From: Hyphococcus sp.
GTDB taxonomy: Bacteria; Pseudomonadota; Alphaproteobacteria; Caulobacterales; Parvularculaceae
Direction of reading: 5' to 3'
NCBI GenBank assembly: GCA_028284345.1
Contig: JANQRY010000003.1
Span: forward strand, 868,001-932,000
DNA length: 64,000 bases
Shown piece by piece: positions 34,197 to 43,652 of the stretch. Each line of letters starts with the position of its first letter. Positions within the stretch are counted from its first letter, which is position 1. The translations under genes were made by a program, and so were the position numbers. Below the pieces are notes generated by a model. It ran no database searches. It worked only from the letters and a program-made list of their open reading frames with translations, and was not told the origin of the DNA.

Positions 34197-35774
34197 TTAC
34201 TCAGCCGCCTCCGCAACCGGCGGCGTCCAGCGCAGCACGGGCTTGCGCGCGGCCGCCGTTTCGTCGAGACGGCGCCGCGGGGCGTGAACGGGCGCAGCCT
34301 TGAAGACGTCCGCCTCGCCGGCCTTCGCGCGCCGGGCCAGCGACAGGAGCGCGTCGCAGAACTGGTCAAGCTCGCGTTTCGACTCTGACTCTGTCGGTTC
34401 GATGAGCATAGCGCCGTGAACGACCAGCGGAAAATACATGGTCATGGGGTGATAGCCCTCGTCGATCATCGCTTTCGCAAAGTCGATGGTTTCAACGCCG
34501 GTGTCTTTTAAGAACCGGTCGTTAAACAAGGCTTCATGCATGCAATAGCCGTCAAAGGCCGGCGTCATTTCCGATTTCAGCCGCGCAAGCACATAGTTGG
34601 CGTTGAGGACCGCATCCTCCGCGGCCTGCGCGATCCCATCGAGCCCGTGGCTCATCATATAGGCGAGCGCCCGGGTGAACATGCCCATCTGGCCGTGGAA
34701 GGCGGTAAGGCGCCCGAGGCTTTTCGCGCTTTCGCCTTCTTCCTTCGCCGCGCGCCGGGTTTCGACGAGGGCGTATGCGCCGTCTTCGAGAACCACATAG
34801 GGAACCGGCGCGAAAGGCGCGAGCGCTTCCGACAACACTGTCGGGCCGGAGCCGGGCCCGCCGCCCCCATGGGGCGTTGAAAAGGTCTTGTGCAGATTGA
34901 TGTGCATGGCGTCGACGCCAAGATCGCCGGGCTTTACCTTGCCGGCGATGGCGTTGAAATTGGCGCCGTCGCAATAAAAGTAGCCGCCCGCCTCATGCAC
35001 CGCATCGGCGATGGCGCGGATGTCGCGTTCAAAAAGCCCGCATGTGTTGGGGTTCGTGACCATGATGCCGGCGACGTCGGGCCCCAGCATGTCTTTCAGG
35101 GCGGCGAGATCAACGCGGCCGGTTTTGTCGGCGGGAATTTCATCGACGGTAAAGCCGCACTGAACCGCAGTCGCGGGATTTGTTCCGTGAGCGGATTCAG
35201 GCGCCAGGACACGCGTGCGCGTCGCCGCCTCGCCCCGGGCTTCGAGCGCGGCCCGGATCGACATCATGCCGCACAGTTCCCCATGGGCGCCGGCCTTCGG
35301 CGACATGGCGACGGCGGGCATGCCGGTCAGTTCCTTCAGCCAGGTCTCGAGCGCGTAGATCACTTCAAGCGCGCCCTGACATTGCGCCTCCGGCGTCAGG
35401 GGATGGAGGTCGGCGAAGCCGGGGAGCCGCGCGATTTTTTCGTTGAGCCGCGGATTGTGTTTCATGGTGCACGACCCGAGCGGAAACGGCCCCATGTCGA
35501 TGGCGTAGTTTTTCTGGGAAAGGCGCACATAATGGCGCATGGTCTCCGGCTCGGAGAGACCGGGAAGACCGATGGCGGACGTTCGTTCCATGTCGCCGAG
35601 ACGGCTTTCCTTTGCCGCCGGTTCGGGCAGGTCGACGCCGGTCCCGGCGAAGTCGCCAATCTCGAAGATCAGGTCTTCCTCAATCTGCAGCGCCTTGTTG
35701 CCGGTGAAGGTCGGCGCATCGGTCGCTGCAAAGGCGTCGGCGCGCGTCTGGCGGCCCTGGGCGTTCATCGCCAT
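34197..35774 (-). CDS. gcvPB: glycine dehydrogenase (decarboxylating) subunit 2
   Basis: 525 residues. This is the C-terminal half of the P-protein, with the pyridoxal phosphate lysine in INLHKTFSTPHGGGGPGSGP and the glycine-rich loop next to it; KNYAIDMGPFPLGSCTMKHN near residue 90 is also diagnostic. Together with GcvPA it decarboxylates glycine and passes the aminomethyl group to GcvH. Its ATG at 35774 overlaps the gcvPA stop by one base (TGATG). It is the last gene of the operon behind the glycine riboswitch. Confidence 0.95.
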   Translation of the reverse strand: MAMNAQGRQTRADAFAATDAPTFTGNKALQIEEDLIFEIGDFAGTGVDLPEPAAKESRLGDMERTSAIGLPGLSEPETMRHYVRLSQKNYAIDMGPFPLGSCTMKHNPRLNEKIARLPGFADLHPLTPEAQCQGALEVIYALETWLKELTGMPAVAMSPKAGAHGELCGMMSIRAALEARGEAATRTRVLAPESAHGTNPATAVQCGFTVDEIPADKTGRVDLAALKDMLGPDVAGIMVTNPNTCGLFERDIRAIADAVHEAGGYFYCDGANFNAIAGKVKPGDLGVDAMHINLHKTFSTPHGGGGPGSGPTVLSEALAPFAPVPYVVLEDGAYALVETRRAAKEEGESAKSLGRLTAFHGQMGMFTRALAYMMSHGLDGIAQAAEDAVLNANYVLARLKSEMTPAFDGYCMHEALFNDRFLKDTGVETIDFAKAMIDEGYHPMTMYFPLVVHGAMLIEPTESESKRELDQFCDALLSLARRAKAGEADVFKAAPVHAPRRRLDETAAARKPVLRWTPPVAEAAE

Positions 35775-37114
35775 CAAAACGCCTCCCGCAGTTTCGTCTC
35801 GAACGTCTCGATATCCGCATCCGTCACGCATTCCGTCGCGGCGACGATCAACAGGTTTTCCGTATCGGGATCATCGGGCCAGAGGCGGCCGCCGGGAACG
35901 CCGGCGAGGACGCCCTGATCGGCGAGGGCGTTCGCGACCTTTTCAACGTTCGTCGGCAGGCGCAGCGTGAACTCGTTGAAATAGCTCTGGTTGACCACCT
36001 CAACGCCCGGAACGGCGCCGAGGGCGTCCGCGGTTTTGCACGCCGCTTCGTGATTGAGCATGGCGAGGCGACGCAGCCCCGCCTCCCCGAGCAGCGACAT
36101 GTGGACCGTGAAGGCGAGCGAACAGAGGCCGGAATTGGTGCAGATATTCGACGTCGCCTTGTCGCGGCGGATATGCTGTTCGCGAGTTGAGAGCGTCAGG
36201 ACAAAGCCGCGCTTGCCTTCCGCGTCCGTCGTTTCCCCGCAGAGGCGGCCCGGCATTTGCCGCACATATTTCTGGCGCGTGGCGAAGAGCCCCACATAAG
36301 GCCCGCCGAAGCCCAGCGGATTGCCGATGGACTGGCCTTCGGCGACGACAATGTCCGCGCCCATCTCGCCCGGGCTTTTGACGGCGCCGAAGGAAATCGC
36401 CTCCGTCACAACGGCGACAAGGAGCGCGCCTTTTTCCTGCGCGGCTTCCGCAATGGGCGCAAGATCGCGGATATTGCCGAAAACATCCGGGTTCTGAACG
36501 ATGACGCACGCCGTCTCATCGTCGATCATCGCGGCGATGTCTTCAGCGCCTGTGGGATCCGGCGGCGCGATGACGACCTCGTCATTGTGCAGTTCAAGAT
36601 TGGTGCGCGTCACCGCCGCATAATGGGGATGCAAACCGCCGGAGAGGATCGCCTTTCGCCGCCTGGCGACGCGGCGCGCCATGAGCGCCGCTTCCGCGCA
36701 GCCGGTCGAGCCGTCATACATGGAAGCGTTGGCGACCTCCATGCCAGCAAGGGCCGCGACCTGCGTCTGGAATTCGAACAGATATTGCAGCGTTCCCTGC
36801 GCGATCTCCGGCTGGTAGGGCGTGTAGGCGGTGAGGAACTCCGAGCGCTGAATAATGTGGTCGACCGTCGCCGGTATGTGATGCTTATAGGCGCCGCAGC
36901 CGAGAAAGAACGGCCCCGCGCCCGCAGCCTGGTTTTTCGCGGCCATCCGGCCAAGCGCGCGCTCGACTTCAAGCTCGCCGAGATGGTCGGGCAGGTCAAA
37001 ATCCGCGTTAAGGCTTTTGGCCGGAACGTCGGCGAAGAGATCGTCAATCGCGCCCGCGCCGATGACATCGAGCATCTGACGCCGGTCGGCCGCATTCAGG
37101 GGAAGATATCTCAT
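35774..37114 (-). CDS. gcvPA: glycine dehydrogenase (decarboxylating) subunit 1
   Basis: 446 residues, the N-terminal half of the split P-protein: [59 protein letters not shown] and [20 protein letters not shown] are conserved landmarks. The split gcvPA/gcvPB form is used instead of one long gcvP. It follows gcvH after 62 bases and is translationally coupled to gcvPB. Confidence 0.95.
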   Translation of the reverse strand: MRYLPLNAADRRQMLDVIGAGAIDDLFADVPAKSLNADFDLPDHLGELEVERALGRMAAKNQAAGAGPFFLGCGAYKHHIPATVDHIIQRSEFLTAYTPYQPEIAQGTLQYLFEFQTQVAALAGMEVANASMYDGSTGCAEAALMARRVARRRKAILSGGLHPHYAAVTRTNLELHNDEVVIAPPDPTGAEDIAAMIDDETACVIVQNPDVFGNIRDLAPIAEAAQEKGALLVAVVTEAISFGAVKSPGEMGADIVVAEGQSIGNPLGFGGPYVGLFATRQKYVRQMPGRLCGETTDAEGKRGFVLTLSTREQHIRRDKATSNICTNSGLCSLAFTVHMSLLGEAGLRRLAMLNHEAACKTADALGAVPGVEVVNQSYFNEFTLRLPTNVEKVANALADQGVLAGVPGGRLWPDDPDTENLLIVAATECVTDADIETFETKLREAF

Positions 37115-37176
37115 AAAAACATTCGCTTCTCAGTTACGCCATTTTCACCGCTCAATGCGGAGTGCATGGGCGAGGA

Positions 37177-37548
37177 TCAGCTTTCCGCCGCATATGCCGC
37201 ATACGCCGCTTCATCCATCAGCCCGTCGAGCTCGCTTGCGTCCGCCGCTTTGATCTTGACGAACCAGGCCGCGCCTTCCGGGTCTTCATTCACTTTCGCC
37301 GGCTCGTCGACAATGGCCGCGTTGGCTTCGACAATCTCGCCGGAAATCGGCGCGTAAACGTCCGACGCCGCCTTGACGGATTCAACGACCGCCATGTCGT
37401 CGCCTTTCTTGAAGGTCTTGCCGGTTTCGGGCAGTTCGACAAAGACAACATCGCCAAGCTGTTCGGCGGCGTGCTTCGAAATGCCGATGACGTAGACGTC
37501 GCCATCTGCGCGCGCATATTCATGATCCTTGGTGTATCTGGCTGTCAT
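37177..37548 (-). CDS. gcvH: glycine cleavage system H protein
   Basis: 123 residues. The lipoylated lysine lies in [20 protein letters not shown] (about residue 63), and [20 protein letters not shown] is the usual start. The lipoyl arm carries the aminomethyl group between P-, T- and L-proteins. The ATG overlaps the gcvT stop (ATGA), so translation is coupled. Confidence 0.95.
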   Translation of the reverse strand: MTARYTKDHEYARADGDVYVIGISKHAAEQLGDVVFVELPETGKTFKKGDDMAVVESVKAASDVYAPISGEIVEANAAIVDEPAKVNEDPEGAAWFVKIKAADASELDGLMDEAAYAAYAAES

Positions 37549-38708
37549 GATGTCTCCTTGCCCCTGTAATAGCGGTGGGGAACAAACGGCATGTCGGCGA
37601 CTTTCGCCGGCAGCGCCTTGCCCCGCACGATGAGATTGACGTTTGTTCCGGCAGCCGCGCAGTCGGCGTCCACATAGCCCATGGCGACGGGACCCCCGAG
37701 GGTCGGCCCGAACCCGCCCGAGGTCACGGCGCCGATGGTCCTGCCGTCCGCAGACTGAATTTCAGCGCCCTCCCGCGCCGGGGCGCGCCCCTCGGGCAGG
37801 AGGCCAACGCGCAGTTTCTGCGGGCCCTCCGCACGCTGTTTCAAAATCTTCTCCGCCCCGGGGAACCCGCCTTCTTCACGGCGGCGCTTGCCGATGACGA
37901 AGGCGATGTTGCCCTCGACCGGCGTCACATCGGGCGTCAGATCGTGACCGTAAAGACAAAGGCCCGCCTCAAGACGCAGGGAGTCGCGGGCGCCGAGGCC
38001 GACAGGGGCGACCGCATCATCGGCGAGGAGCGTTTTCGCCAGCGCTTCGGCGCTCTCCGCCGGCGCGGAAATTTCAAAGCCGTCCTCGCCCGTATAACCG
38101 CAGCGGCTGACGATCAGATAGGCGCTGTTCCATTCATAGGGCGCCATGGTCATGAAGGTTTGCGCGCCGGCGCCGGGGAGCAGGCGATCGACAACGCCCG
38201 CCGCCGCCGGTCCCTGCAGCGCAATGAGGGCGCGGTCGTCGGCGACGTCAAGTTCCGCGCGGCCTGCCAGCGCCGATTCGATCAGCGCAAAGTCGTCCGC
38301 CTTGGTCGCCGCATTGACAACCAGAAACAGAACGCCCCCCATGCCGTCTTTCGCAGGCCGCGTGATCATCAGATCGTCGAGAATCCCGCCGTCCGGATTG
38401 AGGAGAACGGTGTAACGTAGCCCCCCTTTCTTCAGTCTACGGATTTCTCCGGGGACGAGAGTTTCGATGGCCGCGGCGACCGCCTCATGGGCGCCGTCGC
38501 TTCCGGACGCGATCTCAGTCGTTTTCAAAAACGCCTGCCCCATATGGGAGACGTCAAAGAGCCCGGCCTTTTCCCGCGTGTGCTGATGCTCGCCCAAAAC
38601 GCCCATGGGGTATTGCACGGGCATTTCGTAACCGGCGAATTTCACCATCTTCGCGCCAAGCGCATGGTGGAGCGCATTCAAGGGCGTTTTTTTAAGGGCG
38701 TCGGCCAT
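37545..38708 (-). CDS. gcvT: glycine cleavage system T protein (aminomethyltransferase)
   Basis: 387 residues. [20 protein letters not shown] and [20 protein letters not shown] at the N-terminus (folate-binding region), FDVSHMGQ, and [13 protein letters not shown] identify the tetrahydrofolate-dependent aminomethyltransferase. It is the first gene of gcvT-gcvH-gcvPA-gcvPB. ATG 38708 was chosen because GGGAAAAGAA lies directly before it; an ATG four codons upstream (38720) is the alternative. The tandem glycine riboswitch ends about 46 bases upstream. Confidence 0.95.
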   Translation of the reverse strand: MADALKKTPLNALHHALGAKMVKFAGYEMPVQYPMGVLGEHQHTREKAGLFDVSHMGQAFLKTTEIASGSDGAHEAVAAAIETLVPGEIRRLKKGGLRYTVLLNPDGGILDDLMITRPAKDGMGGVLFLVVNAATKADDFALIESALAGRAELDVADDRALIALQGPAAAGVVDRLLPGAGAQTFMTMAPYEWNSAYLIVSRCGYTGEDGFEISAPAESAEALAKTLLADDAVAPVGLGARDSLRLEAGLCLYGHDLTPDVTPVEGNIAFVIGKRRREEGGFPGAEKILKQRAEGPQKLRVGLLPEGRAPAREGAEIQSADGRTIGAVTSGGFGPTLGGPVAMGYVDADCAAAGTNVNLIVRGKALPAKVADMPFVPHRYYRGKETS

Positions 38709-38754
38709 TTCTTTTCCCATGACAGCACATGCGCCGCGCAGAACGCGGCGGCCC

Positions 38755-38966
38755 CGGCTGTCAGGGGAGCCTGAGAGATTTCGCGGAGAAGCGCATTTAG
38801 AACAATGCCGCTTCCCGCTTACTCCTTCGGCGGGGCGCAGCCCGAGGGCGGCGCCCGCTTTCCAGCCTTTCTTCGTTCATGCGGTCCTTTTGCCTGAGAG
38901 TTTCCGGGGCGGTTGCTCCTTCGGCGCCCGGCCGTCGTCATGGCCGGACCTCTCCCGCATGAATGC
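38755..38966 (-). promoter_or_regulatory. tandem glycine riboswitch
   Basis: Read on the minus strand, the first aptamer starts with GCGGGAGAGGTCC and contains GCGCCGAAGGAGCAA and AAACTCTCAGGCAAAAGGAC (about 38966 to 38877). The second has AGGCTGGAAAGCGGG, CCGCCGAAGGAGTAA and AAATCTCTCAGGC (about 38875 to 38757). The GAAGGAG and CTCTCAGGC elements in both copies are the hallmark glycine-binding core. The tandem pair stands directly before gcvT and should switch the glycine cleavage operon on when glycine is plentiful. Confidence 0.93.
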
Positions 38967-39037
38967 CTTCACGACCATAGGCGGCGATGGTCTTGAGTCA
39001 ACGATTCGATTGCGCCGGACCGGTCAGGCGGCGCAAT

Positions 39038-39457
39038 TCACGCCGCGCAGGCCTCGCACGCGCCTTTGATTTCAAGGCGCGCCGTGTTCATCTCGAAACT
39101 CGATTTGCGCACCGCGTCGAGGATGCCCGCCTCCACCGCCACCATTTCAAGCTCCCTCACATTGGAGCAGGTCTCGCAAACGAGGAATGTCTGCACCAGA
39201 TGCGGGCCTTCGTGATTGCACAGGACAAAGGCGTTCATGCCGTCGATCTTGTGGATGTGTCCCTTGCGTTCGAGGCGGTCGAGCGCCCGGTAGACGGTCA
39301 TCGGCGCGCGCACGCCGCGATCCTTCAACCGGTCGAGGATTTCGTATGCCTTCAGCGGGTCATCGCCCGCCGCCAGGGTTTCCCAGACGAGAGTCTCGTT
39401 TTTGGAAAGCCCCGCCGGAACGGATCGCGCGCCTGCGCCGCCATTGTCTTGCGCCAT
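39038..39457 (-). CDS. zur: Fur family transcriptional regulator, Zur-like
   Basis: 139 residues. The winged helix is in LAAGDDPLKAYEILDRLKDR and RAPMTVYRALDRLERKGHIH. The metal-binding C-terminal part has CNHEGPHLVQTFLVCETC and, at the end, CEAC, the two CxxC structural zinc pairs. DGMNAFVLCNHEG is typical of Zur rather than Fur, Irr or PerR. It should repress zinc uptake genes; none is adjacent. A GTTATATC direct repeat lies about 30 bases upstream of its start. Confidence 0.85.
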   Translation of the reverse strand: MAQDNGGAGARSVPAGLSKNETLVWETLAAGDDPLKAYEILDRLKDRGVRAPMTVYRALDRLERKGHIHKIDGMNAFVLCNHEGPHLVQTFLVCETCSNVRELEMVAVEAGILDAVRKSSFEMNTARLEIKGACEACAA

Positions 39458-39484
39458 AATGTTCCCCGGCTGTTGCAGGATAAT

Positions 39485-39503
39485 GTTATATCGACGTTAT
39501 ATC
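39485..39503. promoter_or_regulatory. candidate operator: direct repeat GTTATATC
   Basis: GTTATATC occurs at 39485-39492 and again at 39496-39503, so the period is 11 bases, about one helical turn. It sits in the AT-rich region upstream of the Zur-like gene. Zur sites in alphaproteobacteria are usually AT-rich around GTTATA, so autoregulation is a reasonable guess. The arrangement is a direct repeat rather than the expected palindrome. Confidence 0.45.
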
Positions 39504-39657
39504 TATTGCAACGGCGTCGCAACGCGTCCGCGCCGCGCAAGGCCACCGCCAGCCTCCGCGGCTGTGCGCCGGACTTCGGGCCCGCGCAATTTCCTGTCAT
39601 AAACGCAGACGACATTTCCGCTGTGACGGGCCATGTGGAAAATTTGGAGGAGAGCAG

Positions 39658-41385
39658 ATGACGCAACCGATTACGCGACGCGCGGCTTTGACGGCCGGCC
39701 TTGCCGCGGGCGCGGCGTCCTGCGCCGGGGCGCCGAAAATGACGCCCTATGTCGCGACGGCGGAACGGGCGGGCGGCGCGTTCGCCCATGGCGTCGCCTC
39801 GGGCGATCCGGGACCAACGGGCGTCGTCATCTGGACCCGGGTCTCGCCGCAGGGCGCCATGAACGAAGCGCGCATAAGCGTCGTCTGGGAAACCGCCGCC
39901 GACGCGGCCTTCACCGACATGCGCGGCAAGGGCGAAGCGGAGACGGGCGCGGCCCGGGACTGGACCGTCAAGGTCGAACTCAGCGACCTGCAACCGGGGG
40001 AGACTTATTATTATCGCTTTCGCATCGGCGACGCGTACTCGCCGGTCGGCCGTACACGGACATTGCCGGCGGGCGCTGTCGATCGCGCGCGTTTCGCCGT
40101 CGTTTCCTGTTCGAACTATCCGTTCGGCTATTTCAATGTCTACGACCTGATCGCCCGCGACGACAGTTTCAACGCCGTCCTGCATCTCGGCGATTATTTC
40201 TACGAATATGGCCGCGAGGGTTATGGCGGGGAAACCGGCGCGGCGCTGGGCCGCGAGCACGAACCGGCCCATGAAACGCTGACCCTCGCCGATTACCGCC
40301 GCCGCCACGCGCAATACAAGGCCGACCCGAACGCCCAGGCGATGCATGCGGCCCATCCGATGATCCCTGTCTGGGACGATCACGAAACGTCCAACAATTC
40401 CTGGAAGGACGGCGCGGAAAACCACGACCCGGAAACGGAAGGGGACTGGAACGCCCGCCGGCGCGCCGCATTGCAAGCCTATTACGAATGGATGCCGGTG
40501 CGCGAGCCGACGGCGTCGCCGGAAGCGTTTTTCCGGTCGTTTTCCTTTGGCGATCTCCTCACCGTCGCCGCCATTGAAACGCGGCTCACGGCGCGCACGC
40601 GACAGTTTGAATATACGGAAGTCGTCCCGACACTGAAGACTGAGGAAGACGTCGCGCGCTTCCGCGATGAAATCCTGTGGGACCCGTCCCGTGAAATGCT
40701 GGGCGAGGCGCAACGCGCATTTCTGGCGCAGGCCTTTCGCGACTCGGCGGCGGCCGGCCAGCCATGGCGCCTTGTCGCCAACCAGATCATCATGGGCAAG
40801 GTCATCGCCCCAGATCTTTCCGAACATGTGACCGAAGAAGACATCGTCTCCCTCGAAGCGCAGTGGAATCAGGCCCGCGCCTTTGTGGAATTTTCAAAGC
40901 TCGGCCTGCCGACCAATCTCGACTCCTGGGACGGCTATCCGGCGGCGCGCGAACGGTTTTACGATCTCGCCAAAGAAAATGGCGGCGACGGCATGATCGT
41001 CGTCACCGGCGACACCCATACCTGGTGGGCGAATGATCTCGTGGCGAAAGACGGCGCCGCGGCAGGCGTCGAGCTGGGCGTCAGTTCCGTGACGTCGCCG
41101 TCGCCCTACCGGCCGGAATTTCTTGGCGGCAAGGGCGCCGATTACGCCCTCCTCACCAACCGCGAAAACAAGGATGTCCGCTATCTGTCGGGCGCGAGCC
41201 ACGGGTTCATTGACCTCACGATCGAACGCGACGCGGCCCGCGCCATATTCCGCGCCGTCGACACGATCGAATCGCGAAACTACAACGCCTATGACGAAGC
41301 CGCCTTCGACATCGATCGCAAGGACGGCCCCGCGCGCTTCGCCGACGCCGACGGCCTCGGCTTCAAGGAAGGGTTTTTGTTCTAG
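39658..41385 (+). CDS. phoD: alkaline phosphatase D family protein
   Basis: 575 residues. The N-terminus [20 protein letters not shown] has a twin-arginine motif and a lipobox-like ASCAG, so export by Tat, possibly as a lipoprotein, is predicted. An N-terminal Fn3-like PhoD domain ([20 protein letters not shown]) is followed by the metallophosphatase core with [45 protein letters not shown] and [12 protein letters not shown]. The enzyme should release phosphate from phosphodiesters or monoesters outside the cytoplasm. GGAGGAG precedes the ATG. Confidence 0.93.
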   Translation: MTQPITRRAALTAGLAAGAASCAGAPKMTPYVATAERAGGAFAHGVASGDPGPTGVVIWTRVSPQGAMNEARISVVWETAADAAFTDMRGKGEAETGAARDWTVKVELSDLQPGETYYYRFRIGDAYSPVGRTRTLPAGAVDRARFAVVSCSNYPFGYFNVYDLIARDDSFNAVLHLGDYFYEYGREGYGGETGAALGREHEPAHETLTLADYRRRHAQYKADPNAQAMHAAHPMIPVWDDHETSNNSWKDGAENHDPETEGDWNARRRAALQAYYEWMPVREPTASPEAFFRSFSFGDLLTVAAIETRLTARTRQFEYTEVVPTLKTEEDVARFRDEILWDPSREMLGEAQRAFLAQAFRDSAAAGQPWRLVANQIIMGKVIAPDLSEHVTEEDIVSLEAQWNQARAFVEFSKLGLPTNLDSWDGYPAARERFYDLAKENGGDGMIVVTGDTHTWWANDLVAKDGAAAGVELGVSSVTSPSPYRPEFLGGKGADYALLTNRENKDVRYLSGASHGFIDLTIERDAARAIFRAVDTIESRNYNAYDEAAFDIDRKDGPARFADADGLGFKEGFLF

Positions 41386-41411
41386 CGCTGAGGCAAACCG
41401 GGCAAGATCTT

Positions 41412-42422
41412 ATGTCCACGATTAAAGACCGCATCGCCCTCGCGCAGCGTTTGCCCAAGGCGGAACTGCACCTGCATATCGAGGGCAGCCTGGAGCCGGA
41501 GCTCATGTTCCGCCTGGCGCAGCGCAATAAGATCGACATTCCGTTCAGATCCGTTGAAGAAATCCGCGCCGCATATGATTTCTCGAACCTGCAGGATTTC
41601 CTCGATATCTACTATCAGGGCATGAGCATACTTCGGACCGAAGAAGATTTCTTCGATCTGACCATGGCCTATCTCAACCGCGTGCGCGCCGACAATGTGC
41701 GCCATGTGGAAATCTTTTTCGACCCGCAGGGACATACGGAACGCGGCGTTCCATTCGATACGGCGATCAGCGGCATACTGACGGCTTTCACGCTGGCTAA
41801 GGCGCAGTTCGGCGTGACAACAAAACTGATCATGTGTTTTTTGCGGCACCTCTCCGAAGACGATGCGTTCAAGACGCTGGCGCAGGCCGAGCCCTGGCTC
41901 GACCGCATCGAAGGGGTCGGCCTTGATTCATCGGAAGTCGACCATCCGCCGTCGAAATTCGAACGGGTCTTCGCCATGGCGCGCGAACGCGGGTTGAAAA
42001 GCCTCGCCCATGCCGGCGAGGAAGGCCCGCCAGACTATGTGCGCGAGGCGCTCGACCTGTTGCACATTGACCGGCTCGATCACGGCAATCGCGCCCTTGA
42101 AGACGAGGCGCTCATTGCGCGCTTGCGCAAGGAAGGCATGACGTTGACCGTTTGTCCCTTGTCCAACCTGAAACTCTGCGTCGTTGAGGATATGGCCGCT
42201 CATCCGTTAAAGCACATGCTCGATCTCGGGCTCAAAGCCACGGTCAATTCCGACGACCCGGCCTATTTCGGCGGCTATGTCATGGACAATTTCCGCGCCG
42301 TCATCGAAGCGCTCGATCTGTCGGAAGACGACATCCGCGCCCTCGCCCGCAACTCCATCGCGGGATCGTTCCTCGCGGACGGTGAAAAGCGGGCGCATTT
42401 GTCGGCAATTGAGCGGGCTTAG
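41412..42422 (+). CDS. add: adenosine deaminase family protein, best fit adenine deaminase
   Basis: 336 residues. Metal ligands and catalytic residues are visible: [12 protein letters not shown] (HxH), [20 protein letters not shown], and [12 protein letters not shown]. The wording [28 protein letters not shown] and [18 protein letters not shown] is that of the fungal/bacterial adenine deaminase branch rather than the HLDGxL of true adenosine deaminases. The likely reaction is adenine to hypoxanthine. It follows phoD by 26 bases and could be co-transcribed for purine and phosphate salvage. Confidence 0.88.
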   Translation: MSTIKDRIALAQRLPKAELHLHIEGSLEPELMFRLAQRNKIDIPFRSVEEIRAAYDFSNLQDFLDIYYQGMSILRTEEDFFDLTMAYLNRVRADNVRHVEIFFDPQGHTERGVPFDTAISGILTAFTLAKAQFGVTTKLIMCFLRHLSEDDAFKTLAQAEPWLDRIEGVGLDSSEVDHPPSKFERVFAMARERGLKSLAHAGEEGPPDYVREALDLLHIDRLDHGNRALEDEALIARLRKEGMTLTVCPLSNLKLCVVEDMAAHPLKHMLDLGLKATVNSDDPAYFGGYVMDNFRAVIEALDLSEDDIRALARNSIAGSFLADGEKRAHLSAIERA

Positions 42423-42426
42423 ATCC

Positions 42427-43353
42427 CTAGTCGCGCGGCGTCAGCGCCGGCTCGAAAAACGCGTCCACATGGGTCCAGAAGGGCGCGCGATATTCGTCGC
42501 GCTCCATCATGATTTCATGCAGCGCGCCGTCGATGGAAACATGGTCGATATTCGCGCTCATGGCTGCGATCGCCGCATGATCGGCGCCGTCGATCACCTG
42601 TTCCTTGCTGGCGGAGATCATCCTGATCGGCGTTTTTAACCCATCGAAAAATCCGGGCCTGTGAATGCGCTTTGACGCGCGCAACACCTCGCGCACCCAG
42701 CCATAGGTGGGCGCGTCGAGGGCCGCCGCCGGCTCCGTTTCCTGCAACACGCGAAACCGTTCGTGTCGCGCCGGGTCCTGAGTGAAAATGTTGCCCTCGA
42801 ATTTCCGCGACGGATCATTGCCGCGCATGACCTCTCGATTGCCGGCGCCGGCCATGCACGCGGTCGCGGCGACGGCGCTGTAGACCGTATGGCTGGCGCC
42901 GCGAAACAGTCGGGTGAGCGGCGCGGTCAGCACCGCGCGGTCAAAGCCTTGATCGCCGCTTGCGAGCAGCAACAGCGCCGGCAGGCCGCCCATGGAATGG
43001 GTCAGCAAAAGATAGGGGCCGCCAAAACGCGCCGCGACCGGGCCCTCACGAAACGCCTTCAGATCTTGCGCAAGCGTATCGAAATAGCCGGTCCAGTCGC
43101 TTGGCCGGTCGGACAGGCCCTGTCCGCGCCAGTCCATGATCGCCACATTAAAGCCGCGGTCGCGCAGATCATCCGCGACCTCGAAATATTTTTCGATAAA
43201 CTCCGCCCAGCCCGGCGCGACGATCACAGTCCCCCGCGGGGTCGGCGCCGGAAACAGCGCCGCGCGCAATTTTGCGCCGTCGGGCGCCTGAAACGTCACC
43301 GCCGACGCGTCGCGCGGCGACGGATTTCCGTCGATCTCAATGAAGCGGCTCAT
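42427..43353 (-). CDS. alpha/beta hydrolase (lysophospholipase-like)
   Basis: 308 residues. NVAIMDWRGQGLSDRP, LLTHSMGGLPALLLLASG with the nucleophile Ser of GHSMG written HSMGG, and the acid and His in the C-terminal part (EQVIDGADHAAIA, DGALHEIMME) give a serine hydrolase of the PldB/monoacylglycerol lipase group. No signal peptide. Its ATG overlaps the stop of the SCP2-like gene (ATGA), making it the last of a three-gene operon with the methyltransferase-like lipoprotein. Confidence 0.85.
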   Translation of the reverse strand: MSRFIEIDGNPSPRDASAVTFQAPDGAKLRAALFPAPTPRGTVIVAPGWAEFIEKYFEVADDLRDRGFNVAIMDWRGQGLSDRPSDWTGYFDTLAQDLKAFREGPVAARFGGPYLLLTHSMGGLPALLLLASGDQGFDRAVLTAPLTRLFRGASHTVYSAVAATACMAGAGNREVMRGNDPSRKFEGNIFTQDPARHERFRVLQETEPAAALDAPTYGWVREVLRASKRIHRPGFFDGLKTPIRMISASKEQVIDGADHAAIAAMSANIDHVSIDGALHEIMMERDEYRAPFWTHVDAFFEPALTPRD

Positions 43354-43652
43354 CCATCCCCCAGATTGAGCCGCGCCATGACGCTCATATCGCCGGCGAT
43401 GGCGAGGCGCCCGTTGATCACCGCATTTTCAACGGCGCGGTTTGACGTCAGCGCCCGGCGCAGTACGTCGGCGGAACACCGCCACACGCAATCCCCGCCG
43501 GCTTTGTCTGCGGGCGGCGCCGCGGCGACGGCGGGCGGATCGACCCGTCCGTCGACAAAGATCGCGTCCGCTCCGTCGGGACGCAATTCAAGAACCGCGC
43601 CAAAGGGCGATGCGAACGCCTTGCCGGCGGTCTCGATGAGGGGCGCCGTCAT
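43350..43652 (-). CDS. SCP2 sterol-binding-domain-like protein
   Basis: 100 residues. The second half (CVWRCSADVLRRALTSNRAV and ENAVINGRLAIAGDMSVMARL) follows the SCP2 pattern, where a 'G-x-x-x-x-x-A-x-x-x-G-x-L-x-I-x-G-D-x-x' ending is conserved. Such domains bind lipids. Both ends overlap neighbouring genes by four bases (ATGA), so it is tightly coupled to the hydrolase and the lipoprotein. Because the domain is short and the N-terminal half diverged, the assignment is moderate. Confidence 0.65.
   Translation of the reverse strand: MTAPLIETAGKAFASPFGAVLELRPDGADAIFVDGRVDPPAVAAAPPADKAGGDCVWRCSADVLRRALTSNRAVENAVINGRLAIAGDMSVMARLNLGDG

Noticed and set aside
36257..37357. 366-codon plus-strand frame opposite gcvPA and gcvH
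   Set aside because: Antisense of a secure operon.
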